A DNA stretch of 64,000 bases from Liolophura sinensis (Eukaryota; Mollusca; Polyplacophora; Chitonida; Chitonidae). Within the stretch, counting starts at the first letter, position 1; each line of letters begins with the position of its first letter. This document shows, one piece after another, positions 36,257 to 48,600 of the stretch. The stretch spans positions 51,800,046 to 51,864,045 of the forward strand of contig NC_088302.1 of assembly GCF_032854445.1 (NCBI RefSeq). The letters run 5' to 3'. The notes under the pieces were generated by a model. It did no database searches. It saw nothing but the letters and a program-made list of their open reading frames with translations, and had not been told where the DNA came from. Position numbers and translations under genes: made by a program.

Positions 36257-39098
36257 TTAGATGGCAGTAATGCTGGGTCTATATAAACACTGTATTTGCC
36301 CAAGCACATATTTAGAGCCAAGTACTAAACGTCATAAAGTTTCATTGCTGTAGCTTCCCAAAAGAATATCACCCTACCTTCCAAAGGAACTCAAAACACC
36401 TTTCTAAGGTCAATAGGACTCAGAATTGGTCAGAATGAGTAACTTACAAATGGGCGAAATTTGAAGTCGAATACAACAAATACAAAAAGACGTGTGCTTG
36501 GTCGAACGGCAGAGACTTATGTCATCAACACGCCAGCAATAATATCACTAATCCTAGAGCGAAGGTTAGAATGTTATAATAGCACTGAACAACAACGGCA
36601 ATAAACAACAACATGCTTACGCTACCCAGCTGCTCAGAGAAGTCTCACCTTCTAATACCGTATATATACACGCATGTTGGTGACGTGCCAGTTTCTTCTA
36701 TATGTGGTCGAATACATCTTCCGAGAAATTTTACGGCTAACTACAACCTTAACCGCTGCAGCCTTTATTGATACGTTTGTCTTGATACAAGCTTCAACTG
36801 AGTGGTTTGAAACTAATTGAAAGTATTAATTTGACAACAACGAAAATAATTTGACTGAAATTGATTTTAGGGTTAGGGTGGAAAACACAGCCGTCCTTAA
36901 AGGTCGATAGACTGATATGTCCAATTTGTCGGCGGTCTTATGATACTATAGGATAACGACTCACCAGTATGTATTTTGTACATAACCTTTTGTAACTGAT
37001 CTTAAGTAAAAGACAAGAACACGTGACCAGTTTTCATCTATTTATACATTTTGATCAATATCACAAATAGGGTTTGTTACATGTGTAGCCAAATTAAGTT
37101 TGTTTCCTGACGAGACATCGCTCAGCACAAAAGACAGATGACAGCGAGGTATCAGTGTGCACGTAACACTCATAATACTGTAACGTGGCACAAGTAAATG
37201 TTCGTTGTTTCCTCTTTAAAAGACAATCTGGCTTATCTTCTTTCTTTCAGCATTTCCTTGTATCGACAAACAGTACCAATACCCTGAAAGAAAAGGTAGG
37301 CCTATAAAGTGGGTCGTATAAGCAAAGGAGACACATGAAAATGTTTCAAAAAGTTCAAGAATATATACATGCACATTTTCTCAAAGAACGTTTTGTAGTA
37401 ACTCTTCTCGCAGGGCTGAATGGATTTGGACATGATTCGCATCAATGTCGCTAAATTCGTCTAGATGTAGGCTATATGGTATGCTTTATTTGTCTAAATG
37501 TAGCCATACAATTACCCTATAACCAATGACCCAGGAGCCTCCCGCTGTGAGTTCAAGTCCAGCTCATGCTGACTTCCTCTCCGGCCGTACGTGGGAAGGT
37601 CTGTCAGCAACCTGCGGATGGTCGTAGGCTTCCCCCAGTCTCTGCCCGGTTTCTTCCCACCATTATGCTGGCCAACGTTCTTGAGTGCGGCGCAAAATAC
37701 CAATCAGATATATAAATGAATACTGGTAGTATGTAAGGTAAAACACCCTACTAAGCATATATGTCCCTTGTAAACTGATAAGTAGCTTTCTTGATCACCA
37801 TGATGACGACCCAAGCAGGGTCCTGAGAGTGAGCTTTTTTATACGGTGACTGATAATGGCAAACTATGGTTGTGATATATGAGGAAAGTCCATCAATATG
37901 CTCAAAATACCAATGTATGTATGCTTGGGTTTAAAGTCGTACTCAAAATACCAATGTATGTATGCTTGGGTTTAAAGTCGTACTCAAAATACCAATGTAT
38001 GTATGCTTGGGTTTAAAGTCGTACTCAAAATACCAGTGTATGTATGCTTGGGTTTAAAGTCGTACTCAAAATACCAATGTATGTATGCTTGGGTTTAAAG
38101 TCGTACTCAAAATATCAATGTATGTGTGCTTGGGTTTAAAGTCGTACTCAAAATACCAATGTAATTCATCAGTAATATATAGTCATGATATAGTGCCGGA
38201 ATTCTCTTTAGGTATAGAGTAATGCTTTAAACTCGTAGATAAATCATGGTAACAAAATAGTCACCTTATCAATTTAGCAAAATGGCTCTTTCAAATGTTT
38301 TTTTCCACGAGACCACCACACTGTCACTTATTAGGCGTACTATGTGTATTTACGGTACCAAATCAGTTTCTTCACACAGTCTGCAAGGATACATTATATC
38401 GCCTTGCGTGGTGCTAAGCCTACATAGAACACTACCTACGGTTGATGGAAGGGATCGCAGAGGTTCAGTATCAGCTCTGCTGGGGGGCCTCTTGCACAAA
38501 GCGATCGTAGGCCAAACTGACTGTAACTACCATGGCAACATGTTTTCCACATGTGTCTCCATGACGAATCCCTTTGATCAAGCGGCGATGCTGGCCATTA
38601 GGACATCCCATTCACAAATAGCCTATCTTGTAGCATTTCCTCAGTTGATTATATGCTTATGTGCACAACAAACCGTGTCTTACATGAACGAAAAGCATGC
38701 AAAAGCTAAATTTTTGTTTTAAATCATATCATTTTAAGCGTTGAATAAACTTTAACCGACTTGAGCAGAACAGAGCATCATACAGGAATCTGTCCACTAC
38801 CTTTCTGACCTTGAAATGTTGTCACGGTCCAGTAGTGGTCAGCTGTATGGGTTTATATACAAGAAGTGAAGCCCATACCTGTCTGTTTGAACAGGTAATC
38901 TATGCGCTATGAACTCGGCCATTCTTCCCGCCAGGTGTTGTTTCGTCTGTTTCGTCAGGTCGTCACAGTTATGATGCAGACTGATGTTCACGACAGGGTC
39001 TGCAGTTCCGGCTCGTAACATCGCCACGCCAGTCTCAACCTCCAGAACTGTATTCTTAAACAAAACAGCCACTCGTTCCAAGAATACATCACATTTCA
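36257..39098 (-). CDS. probable multi-exon gene, function unknown (3' part)
   Basis: Four minus-strand exons join in compatible phases. Exon 38879-39098 (tttccag before, AG|gtatgg after) encodes KCDVFLERVAVLFKNTVLEV and continues to EFIAHRLPVQTD. Exon 36965-36995 follows (AG before, gtgagt after; YKRLCTKYIL). Exon 36649-36697 follows (tatag before, gtgaga after; KKLARHQHACIYTVLE). The terminal exon 36257-36324 encodes LGSKYVLGQIQCLYRPSITA, Ile and a stop, with an ATTAAA-like signal about 110 bp further on. Together they encode roughly 122 residues. I do not recognise the family. The large exon is the strongest evidence; the small ones rest on splice sites and phase only. A minisatellite and a SINE lie in the introns. 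Confidence 0.5.
37522..37722 (+). mobile_element. SINE family A, partial
   Basis: caatgacccaggagcctccc and the B-box-like gagttcaagtcc are followed by the standard body and a tail (caaaataccaatcagatata). It lacks the A-box end. Confidence 0.8.
37901..38163. repeat. 41-bp minisatellite, 6.4 copies
   Basis: ctcaaaataccaatgtatgt plus atgcttgggtttaaagtcgta recurs at 37901, 37942, 37983, 38024, 38065 and 38106 and then partially. The copies are nearly identical, so the array is recent. Confidence 0.97.
38164..38878. other. no exon recognised
   Basis: A 146-codon plus frame (38282-38722) shows no homology. The segment ctcttgcacaaagcgatcgt and the later accatggcaac resemble a MITE-like dispersed repeat, unconfirmed. 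Confidence 0.35.
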
Positions 39099-39858
39099 CT
39101 GGAAATATATTACTAATAACTAGTAATGAATACTGCGTTTAACTCACTGAATGCTGATCGTGGCTGTCTAAATGTATACGGTACATTTAGAAACAAACAA
39201 ACATATATAGCAATAACGTCCAACCTTCTATACTGTGTGTACCGGTACCGAACTATAAGTGTAGTTCCACAGAGACTTGTATATTACCCATGTAATTAAC
39301 ATTTCTTGGATTCATTTATTTCTAAAGCCAGGCTCAATTAACATCTGACAAATAACATATAATTGAGCTTTACTCTGAAACTTGACTCTATAAGCCAGTC
39401 TTAACAGAGGTCACGGCACGCATTCTCATTGGACGACGTTTTTAGTTGCAGAGTAACAAAATTCTCACTACCAAAATCAATAGATAAATTTGTAATGCAC
39501 GTGCGATACTTGTATTGCCACCAATTAAGGCAATCTTAATAAAGTCAGTCCCCATCTCTTAAGCGCATATAATACATTTATCCAGCTTTTATCAAAATCT
39601 GTTTTCTGAATTCTGTCCTCGATGTGTTGAAATTTTGGGAATTAACTGTATAATTTTCAAACAAGCAAAAGCCCATAAGGCTATATATAAGGCATAATGG
39701 CAGTACTTAAGAATATACTTTAACTGTCCGTGCCAAGTAACGGGTCTTTTCGTGCTCAAATTAAATGGGCTATTATAATCAAACAGCGTTATATTCAGAC
39801 ACAGTTCTTCGACACAACGGAGTAACAAACCTCTTTTTTTTATACCCAGATACCATAC

Positions 39859-39972
39859 CTGTAAATTTGACTTCAACAGGTCTACTAGATACGTGGATAG
39901 CTGATTCAGAAAGTCACCAGTTATAGCCTGCTTGTCTAGGTTTGTTCTGACCACAGCACAGACACACGCCAT
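39859..39972 (-). CDS. probable first coding exon (unknown gene)
   Basis: An ATG at 39972 opens 38 codons (MACVCAVVRTNLDKQAITGD, then FLNQLSTYLVDLLKSNLQ) ending in CAG|gtatgg, a strong donor, in phase 0. It lies upstream of the 38879-39098 exon on the same strand. That exon needs one preceding base, so a small intermediate exon would be required or the two belong to different transcripts. A 16-base candidate at about 39146-39161 would fix the phase but is too small to trust. Confidence 0.4.
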
Positions 39973-40572
39973 GACTGACTGTAGGTTCTCAGCTCACTGT
40001 GAGGCTATAGCCAAAACTTGATTTTACATAAGGACAAAATTCAGGTATAATGTATACTCTGGCGGCGTATATATTACACCGACGCATAGAGTTATCCAGG
40101 TAATTAACAGCACAGGACTAAACTGTCGCCTGTGTATACCCTCGACTAAATCAACAAAGAGAAACACATTGGAGCAAACAATGTGACAACCTGAAACTAT
40201 ACACGCAGTTGTTATTTTGCCGTGTATCAGCCTGAATGAGTTAATACAATACCATATCAGTTGTGGGCTATGTTCTGGTCCGACTGGTTAATAGCTTAGC
40301 AAACTGAAGGGCATATATGTGGACAGACGGGTAGGTCCCTAGAGTTTTGGCTTGATTGCCGAGTACAGTTGTTAACAAACACTGCGATCATACTTCTGTT
40401 TGCATAAACATACACGCCTGGACATACTGCTCCTACGTTATTCATATATCCCATCAAGGCCGGAATATTGGATAGTTTCTGATATGTGTAGAGCCCAGGA
40501 CAAAAAGAATGTACTGGAGGGAAAAAACACGTTGGATTTAATACGGTTACGTAAATCGTGAAGCTAGAATGG
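39973..40572. other. intergenic, nothing recognised
   Basis: Would hold the promoter if 39972 is a true start; no motif stands out. Confidence 0.4.
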
Positions 40573-40740
40573 AATTTATTTATTTGTTTGATTGGTTTTT
40601 TACACCGTACTCAATAATAAATTTATTTCACCTATACGATGGCGGCCAGGGTTATGGTGGTAGGAAACCGGGCAGAGTCCGAGGGAAACCCACGACCATC
40701 CGCAGGTTAGTGACAGACCTTCCCATATAGTGCCGGAGAG
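40573..40740 (-). mobile_element. SINE family A, partial
   Basis: ttttttacaccgtactcaat, gatggcggccagggttatgg, ccgagggaaacccacgacca, with the (aaat)n tail complement at its left end. Confidence 0.8.
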
Positions 40741-40789
40741 GATCTTCGGTGTATAGCGGTTAGCGTTTGAATGCACAGCTGTAAATTTT

Positions 40790-41060
40790 TACCATTTAGG
40801 CTACATTTATCTGTTTAATTACTTGGTTCACCATACCCAAGACTTACACCATGGCCTTCAGTTTTATGATTCGTGATAACCAGAGTGTCAAGCATAAACC
40901 GCCAACCTTTGGCAAGTAACTAACGAATGTTCGGAAATGCCACTGATTATCACCGCACAGCGAGCTCAAAGCGTTTGTTGTATACGCAGAAGATAAGCTC
41001 CGACGAACTCCACGTAAGACCATCACTACTGGTGCCGATTTCATGAAGCTCACTTAGCTA
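40790..41060 (-). repeat. SINE-like repeat family D
   Basis: acttggttcaccatacccaa and gcataaaccgccaacctttg are shared with 46790-47005. The layout parallels SINE A (a ttacgcc..actcaag-like end and an aaaccc..cgacc-like core), suggesting a divergent subfamily. Confidence 0.5.
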
Positions 41061-41145
41061 AGTTTGTCCTTGACTACCATGACAACATATATTGTAGAGA
41101 TATGAAGTGCGTCTAGCTAAGGGCAACTTAACACTACGTATGCTT

Positions 41146-41325
41146 CACAAAACTGGCCCCAGATGTCCGAGATGTCCATCGCTTCCTGTCGCCGAGGCCC
41201 GAGAAAGCCGGAAACGATCTCCCGACATTCCCTGCCCAAGGCTGGGATTGAACCACCATTTGGTGTGTTCTAACGACCGAAAGACATAAATCTTAATCAC
41301 TCCGCCACCTCCCACTCCTGTAACT
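41146..41325 (-). mobile_element. tRNA-derived SINE head, family C
   Basis: On the minus strand gtggcggagtgattaagatt is an A-box region and ggttcaatccc is a perfect B box. They are spaced about 45 bp apart, as in a serine/leucine-type tRNA with a long variable arm. The sequence then runs into gccttgggcagggaatgtcg, so it is a SINE rather than a tRNA gene. Confidence 0.6.
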
Positions 41326-42070
41326 AGTTGAACTTAAAAGCTCCAAGTGATTTGTCTTTACAATATAAAAGTACATAATAACAAAAAGTGGAACATGGTA
41401 ATTTTGAACGATGACTCCCTTTGATATGACCAATTAAGAACTGCAATTAACTTAACAATTATATCACTAATCAACTAAAATCAATAAACGTAGAATAACA
41501 AATTTTATCAATATTTTTGAAAAAAAGTGTCACTTTTAATACATACATGCACATATACAGAGCGTTCAACATTTGAGGTTATTTACAAATACACATTCTT
41601 TATTATAGTACATCCATTACAACGGAATAATACTATCATTCACAAATAGCTACTGTTAGGAATGACTAACACTATTATGTTAGACCAGATATTGGCCTAC
41701 CTTTGGCATAGAAGTTATCTATCTAACCCAGCCGTCAATCAGTAGCAAATATATCAGTCATTACTGCATACATCAACAAATTATACCAACTGAAAACAGA
41801 CAAAGTATACGGCAATAAAAGGCAGGTTATCATTTACCATAATTAATGGTACATGTTATATGGCATATGACTTAAATTTTACGAAATGTTTTACAAAACA
41901 TAATCATATATGTTAACAATATATAAATAAATATTCTGAAATCATATTCGTCATTCTATTCACAACACAGGATTTGTCAGCTTATGGAGATGGAGTTCAG
42001 CACTGAACGATTCTAGTAATCCATGCAAGTGAAATACAACATCTGATCATTTCGCTCAATAACCTGATAT
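41326..42070. other. intergenic, AT-rich, nothing recognised
   Basis: No supported feature. Confidence 0.5.
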
Positions 42071-42334
42071 TTTATTTATTTATTTATTTATTTGATTGGA
42101 GTTTTATGTCCTATTTCAAGAATATTTCACTTCTACAACTGCTGCTAGCATTAGAGTTTGAGGAAAACCGGGGAAAACACACGACCGCCCACAAATGGTT
42201 AGCAGACCTTCACATGTACGACCAGAGATGAAGCCAGCATGAGATGGACTTGAACTGGCAGCGATCAATGGGTGAGAGGGTCCTGGGTGATTGTGCTGCA
42301 TTGTCCAGCTAACCGCTGAACTATGGAGGCCTCC
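42071..42334 (-). mobile_element. SINE family A, full length
   Basis: From the (attt)n tail complement to ctaaccgctgaactatggag, the complement of the A box. It is among the most complete copies here. Confidence 0.85.
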
Positions 42335-43429
42335 CTCACAAGCTTCAAGTCCTAAATATTAAGTTTTACCAGCCGGTAGATAACAAGGCATAGGTATTTT
42401 GGATGCCAATTCAAGCCAACCTATGTTTTTTTGACGTTCATCACTTAGTAACCCTCAGTATATGTGAACAACATCACCTAATTAATCTTTTGAAACCCTT
42501 TATGGCATTCTTAAATGTACATGTCATATGTAGACATGGATATCTGAACATTTTTTTTTTGTTTTTCATGTTTTTTTGATGATTCAAGAATCCATTTAAA
42601 ATACAAACATGCCCAATCTCCCCAACATTTAAAGTCAGATCTAGAACTGCTCTGGTAGGGAACTAGTTCTGAAGATATACCTGCTCCAACTCATCAGATT
42701 CTTTCCTTCATGCTACAGGTGTGTTGAAGTTGCGATTCCGAGTGGTAGTCACTTAAGTGATTTCAAATTGATACATTTCAGATGGACATTTAACACTAAA
42801 AATCTCTAACATGGCTTTTGTGCCTCACTTAATACTGGATAGGCTAACAAAAATAAAACCTTGTGAACAATGATTTTTCTGATTGATGACTGCAGTTGTG
42901 ATTAAAAAAAAAAGTGGCCCAACATTAGCCAACATTGCACCTGATATAATTCTATCTTTGACAACTGAACCATTGTGTTTATATGTAAACACTTCCGAAA
43001 AATACCTTGTAAGAGCTAAGAAAAGTGACTGGATGAATCAAAGTAGAATTATGTCACATCTTCATCAAAACAGCCAGAAATTTCTAACTGGTTTATCTAC
43101 CACCTTTCAAACAGGCAAGTTTATTACAAGGAATATACACTTAAATTTATACTAACTAATAAAGGAAATCCCTGCATCCTGGACACAATGAAACACTGGT
43201 TATTTCTGTCACAGCCCATAAAACTACTATTCTTTTTCCATGTCATACATGTATTTATTTTATTTGATTTATTAGAATGTGATGTTGAGAGTGCATCAAC
43301 ATGAAAATTGTTATCAAAGAGAAGGCTTCTTTGCAAGTCAATCAAAATGTCTGAGGGCTTGATGGTTTGAAAGTCAATCATTACTGTGGTGTTTGTCAAC
43401 ATTAACCAGATAAAGCCCACCATGGATAA
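42335..43429. other. intergenic downstream of PPME1
   Basis: A 90-codon plus frame (42883-43155) has no recognised homology or splice support. Confidence 0.45.
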
Positions 43430-43930
43430 TGTCAAGGTCCCAGTTTGGGCCAGATTTCACCCAATGTCAATGTGACTCAGTCTGCCACATCTGACAAACT
43501 GTCAGTATATGTGTTCATTTATTTGATTGGTGTCAATACAGCCTGAATAACGGCGAGGTAAGACCCAAAGTCAACCAGATCTGACATAAAGTCCATCTGA
43601 CCAAAGTAAATTTAGGTTTGACCCATTGTCGACATGACCCAAGCCAAGTCAGATTTGACCAATGACAACATGGCCATGGTGAAGTTAGATTTGAGCCAAT
43701 GTCAACACAACCCAGGTAAAACCAAATAAGGCCCCGTAAGGTCATGACGCAGGTAGAGCAAGATATGTCCAATCATCAACATCATCCCGACACAACCCGA
43801 TATTGCCCACTGCCAAGATGATCTCATATAGCCAGGTATCACCCATCGTCAACATAATCCAGGTACAGCCAGATATCAACTATTGTCAACACTATTCGGA
43901 TAAAGCCAGAAATTGCCCAATGTCAACAGG
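43430..43930. repeat. degenerate tandem repeat (~36-46 bp)
   Basis: Recurring cccaatgtcaac, atgacccaggt, agccagatttga elements (for example at 43439, 43612, 43691, 43838 and 43899) point to an old, decayed minisatellite. Confidence 0.6.
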
Positions 43931-44187
43931 CTGGAAACGTTCTGCAAAAATAAGACATAGTGTTATGAGTAATAACCATTGTTATTTTTCAGCTAATTAA
44001 AGAAGAAATCAGTGCAGCAAATGGAGGTAAATGTGGAATAATGTACTTAAATACATATTCTGCATGGCACAAAAACCAGCCTTTCTTTGCCCCAAAAGAA
44101 TTTGTGGAATGTCTCTAGACTAATGTTCTGCATACTTTATTTGATATAAATATAATTTATCATAATCAATTAATCGATTTAATATTA

Positions 44188-44193
44188 TTTATT
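44188..44193 (-). terminator. candidate poly(A) signal of PPME1
   Basis: AATAAA on the minus strand about 250 bp beyond the PPME1 stop codon. Position and orientation fit; usage is not shown. Confidence 0.5.
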
Positions 44194-44442
44194 TACTAGA
44201 ATGTTTGTCCTCCGCAAAAATACCAGATACACCTCGATTTCAATTACAGGTGAAATAGTGAAAGTGATTTGATACTGCCACCTTACTGATAAGTGGACGA
44301 CTGCCTGAGGTGATACAAAGTTAACCTCTGTCTCCAATCAACACACAGCAAAGGCCTGATAGCATGACTAACTGTACACTAGGGAGGATAAATGGACGGT
44401 TGCATGTCCTTTATGTCTCGTAATCTAATAGTCTCTGAAAGC

Positions 44443-45601
44443 CTACCTGTGAAAATTTGCTGTAGGCTCTGCCACCTTATGTCGTACCATGAATGTGGCC
44501 AGCACATCAGCAACCTAGAAACAAAAAAACTTTCCTTTCATCTAAAAAAGCTCACCATTTTATCTTAGATACAGCAAACTCCCAGACAAATTAATGTCAA
44601 TGTACAGGTACCATATATTTGACATGTTACAGAGAAGAGCACTGTTGTCACAACACCATCATTCCATCCTGCCATGATACATACCGGTATCCTACAATGT
44701 CAGTATTCTACATTTTGGCACATTTTCATAGTTTAAATTTTCACATATCCTGACAAATTCACAACCTCTTCACATACATACTTCAGAAATGTTCTTCTTC
44801 ATTTAACTAATAGTATGGCCAATATGCCCTTTGTTTTTACTATTTGGAAGTACCAAAGGGTTGGGAAAATAGGGTTGTTTAACCAAATAAAACATAGTGT
44901 CTCACCTTATCTGGGACATCCTCATGAACTGCATGGCCACACTGTGGTAACACCTGCATCTGGAACTTGCCTAAGAACAAAGAACAAGACTGTAGCTAGG
45001 TTGCACAAGTATGAAATATAGCACACCTTATTAACTATAAACATGCCAAAATTACTGTTGGTAAATTTTAGCTATCAAAAATGTGATGAGCACCTCTGGG
45101 ACTATATTTATTTATTAATCTAAATGGCTTTTCATGTCATACTGAAGAACATTTCACTTTGTAACGGCAACCAACATTAAAGTGGGAGGCACCCACAACC
45201 ATCTGAAAGGTGGCTGGCATAACTTGCCACATACGAACACAGAGGAAGGCAGGATGAGCTGGACTTGAACTCACAGCGACCACACTGGTAAGAGCCTCTT
45301 GAGTCAAAGTGCTGAGCTAGCACACTAACCACTCAGCCCTCTGAACCCACATAAAGGCAGCTACAATTTGGTAGCAAAAGGTAAAATTTTCAGGTTTTAT
45401 GAGGCCTCTTGATATTGTAAAACAGACAGTGATTTGAAAAACAGAAAAAAATATATTTACCCTCTTTTAGTATTATCAGATGGAAAGCTGTATCATTCAA
45501 AATTATTAGCAAGATGAGTATCATTTGACTTTATCTGACAGATATGTTACATTCAGCAAAATGAACAGATATGTATCATTTGGGGCTTTTTTAGACAGAT
45601 A

Positions 45602-45647
<46 letters not shown>

Positions 45648-48600
45648 CAATGTGTGAACAGACAGTCCCAATGTCAATGATGGACAAACTCACCCTGCAT
45701 CTGGCCTATAGTTAGATCTTTGTCCAATCTATCAACACCTACAAAAGATCAGTAATACTTGTATAATATTGTTTGGCTCAGACATCGCTGATAGGGAATT
45801 CTGCCACCAGTTATTCCCATTCAAAGCGACAGTGCAAGTAAGATATTGCACCTGAAAAAACAAAAAAATGCTCAAACACTTCTTCACATAAAGTCTAGAC
45901 AAAGTCTTGAGTATACAAGCTTACAGAGATATATTCTAACAAGTTTGTGGCCATGGAGACAATGAAAGCAATAAAACCTGTGACAAATCTTGTATCTCAC
46001 TTCTATTATACATCTAAGCAAAGTTCCACGCGTCACAGAAACCAATGTGAAAAGAGATAAGGAGTCTGTGAACTTCAAGCTGACCATGCAGCAGGAGTCA
46101 TTAGATCACTTGGCCAGTCAGTGCCTTACATGTAGTTGGCCCCAAGTGATCCCAGTCTACTAGTAGTTCATTTATTTATTTGGTCTATTATGCAACAATT
46201 AACCTTCACTAGGAAAGTGGTCAGGTTCAGAATAGGTCAGTGTCAGGATTTCATGAGAATTCTGAGAAGCCCTCTGTCAAAAAGAGTACATACACAAATT
46301 GATACCGTCACCTCATATGATCAAGTATGCCAATCTGTAGACAGCGTCAGTACCCAAGGAACCAAGTCCATTGATTGGCCAACCAGCACCACATTATTTA
46401 TTTATTTTCAAACGTGAAACTGTGAACACATGTATAACAGAATCAACATGGCAAGGTGAAAAAGCACCCAAATTTTTGCTTTATTCCCTATTTGTTTACC
46501 CAAATGAATATGCATGCACATGTACACAGCACGGAAGTCACCTACCTGCCAACAGTAACAACTTAGATGCGTGACACTCAAGAAACAGTTGGGAAAGACC
46601 CTTAAACCAGCCTAAAATCAGAACGAAAATGAAAATAATAGAAACTGTTTTGAAGACACGAAAAACACAATAAATCCTCACAAAAACTTTCAACATGTAT
46701 GTCTCTAGACACACATTTATTCAATTGTGAAACTGTTCCAATCACCAAAATTCTGACATGCATTAAGTTAAGGAATTATCAGGTCATTTAGTTGGGATTT
46801 AATGCTGTACTCAACAATAAATCACTTCCACGAACAGTCAGTCTCATGGGTTCAGGAAACCGCAGAATAAACCACCAGTCTTTGGTAAAGTAACTGACTA
46901 ACTTTGCCACATATGATGTACAGATGAATGTCACAATGATGGAAGGCAAATGCTCTCAAGAGAACTTCACCCACATGGCCGCTCAACTGCTTAGAAGTAC
47001 AAAGGCTTTAAGAACAGTGGCAGTGGCTGACTATCTATGATTTCCTGTTGGAAGCTGGAAATGAATTAATCATGTTGGGATTGTATGATAGACACCTTAA
47101 CCAATCAGCTGCAACCACCCCAAAGTTTTGAAATGGTTCTATCTACTAACATTATAAGGCACTTCTGATAAATGACCAGACAAGATGAAGGCAAATCTTA
47201 TGGGTCGTGATCATGAATCACTAAGATCCATGATTATAATGACATTTTTTCACACTTACTTAGTCAATAATAAAAAAATATCAAGTAACAAAGATTGTTA
47301 AGTCTCCTCTTCTAAGGGGGAAAGTGATGACATACCCGGCCAGAATTGCTCTGTGTTTGACAAGTCAATCCTCCATGTGTACTTCACATCTGACACATTC
47401 TACAACAGTACAACATAACCACCATGAGGTTTGTAACATAATACAACATAAATTACCATGAGGTTTGCAACATAGTACAACATAACCACCATGAGGTTTG
47501 CAACATAGTACAACATAAATCACCATGACGTTTGCAACATAGTACAACATAACCACAATGAGGTTTGCAACATAGTACAACATTAATCACCATGAGGTTT
47601 CCAACACAGTACAATATAAATCACCATGAGGTTTGCAACATAGTACAACATAACCACCATGAGGTTTGCAACATAGTACAACATAAATCACCATGAGGTT
47701 TGCAACATAGTACAACATAACCACCTTGAGGTTTGCAACATAGTACAACATAACGACAATGAGGTTTGCAACATAGTACAACATAAATCACCATGAGGTT
47801 TGCAACATAGTACGACATAAATCACCATGAGGTTTGCAACATAGTACAACATAAATCACCATGAGGTTTGTAACATAGTATGACATAAATCACCAGGAGG
47901 TTTGGCAACATAGGTATTTAACAGCAAGACCTAAATAAAGGTGAGTTCATTTCACAAAACAGATGTGCTAAAAAATGTCATCAAAAGTTTGAAGGAAAAT
48001 GTCAGGTCTTACATAATGACATTTGAAGTTTGCCTCTTACTGTTACAAAGTGCATTATTAAAACTGGATACCGAATGCTCATAATGCAAGCAATAACAAT
48101 TTTCTGAATATTTACACTAAAAGAAGAAGACAGAACCAATTAACCTTTGGGCATGATCTCCAATAAACATGTATCCCAGTTCTCTTTACTCATTTGCAAA
48201 CACAGATTACAAGAAACAGAGTAAAATTCCATCATAGTAATTCAATGCATGTTATTAAATTTTTTTTGTTATGATAAATACGCTCACACACCAAAGAAAC
48301 CAGACCGAATATTCCAGGGAAGTAATTACCCCTTGATCATGTGTCACAGGTTTTGTGTTATCACATTCCTTGTGGGTTGCCTCCCCTTCTTCCTCCTGCT
48401 CCTCTGCTATGGTGGTGTTTTGATTACAACTGTTGGCAGCTGCGTCCACCTCGTGGTCTAACACTGCAGTGGCTGTCTCATCTGTATCCACTCTGAGATT
48501 ACATACATGGGTAAGAAACTGGTCTACGATGAATTTTACATGACAACAAAAAAAAGAGAAAAGTACCGATACCTACAAGTACATGCATTATCATGTTTCA

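Noticed and set aside
37251-37295. 45-base plus-strand segment between tttctttcag and gtaggc, open in two frames
   Set aside because: Splice sites look good, but it lies in an intron of the opposite-strand candidate gene and no phase-compatible partner was found.
38282-38722. 146-codon plus-strand frame
   Set aside because: No recognised homology or splice context; parts resemble a dispersed repeat.
41146-41325. tRNA gene on the minus strand
   Set aside because: A and B boxes are good but no complete cloverleaf with a paired acceptor stem was seen, and the sequence continues as a SINE body.
47365-47818. Minus-strand open frames rich in LYYVANL and VVLCCKPHGG
   Set aside because: They are translations of the 33/34-bp minisatellite.
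47401-47915. CRISPR-like array
   Set aside because: Units are contiguous without unique spacers, and the locus is in an animal gene intron.
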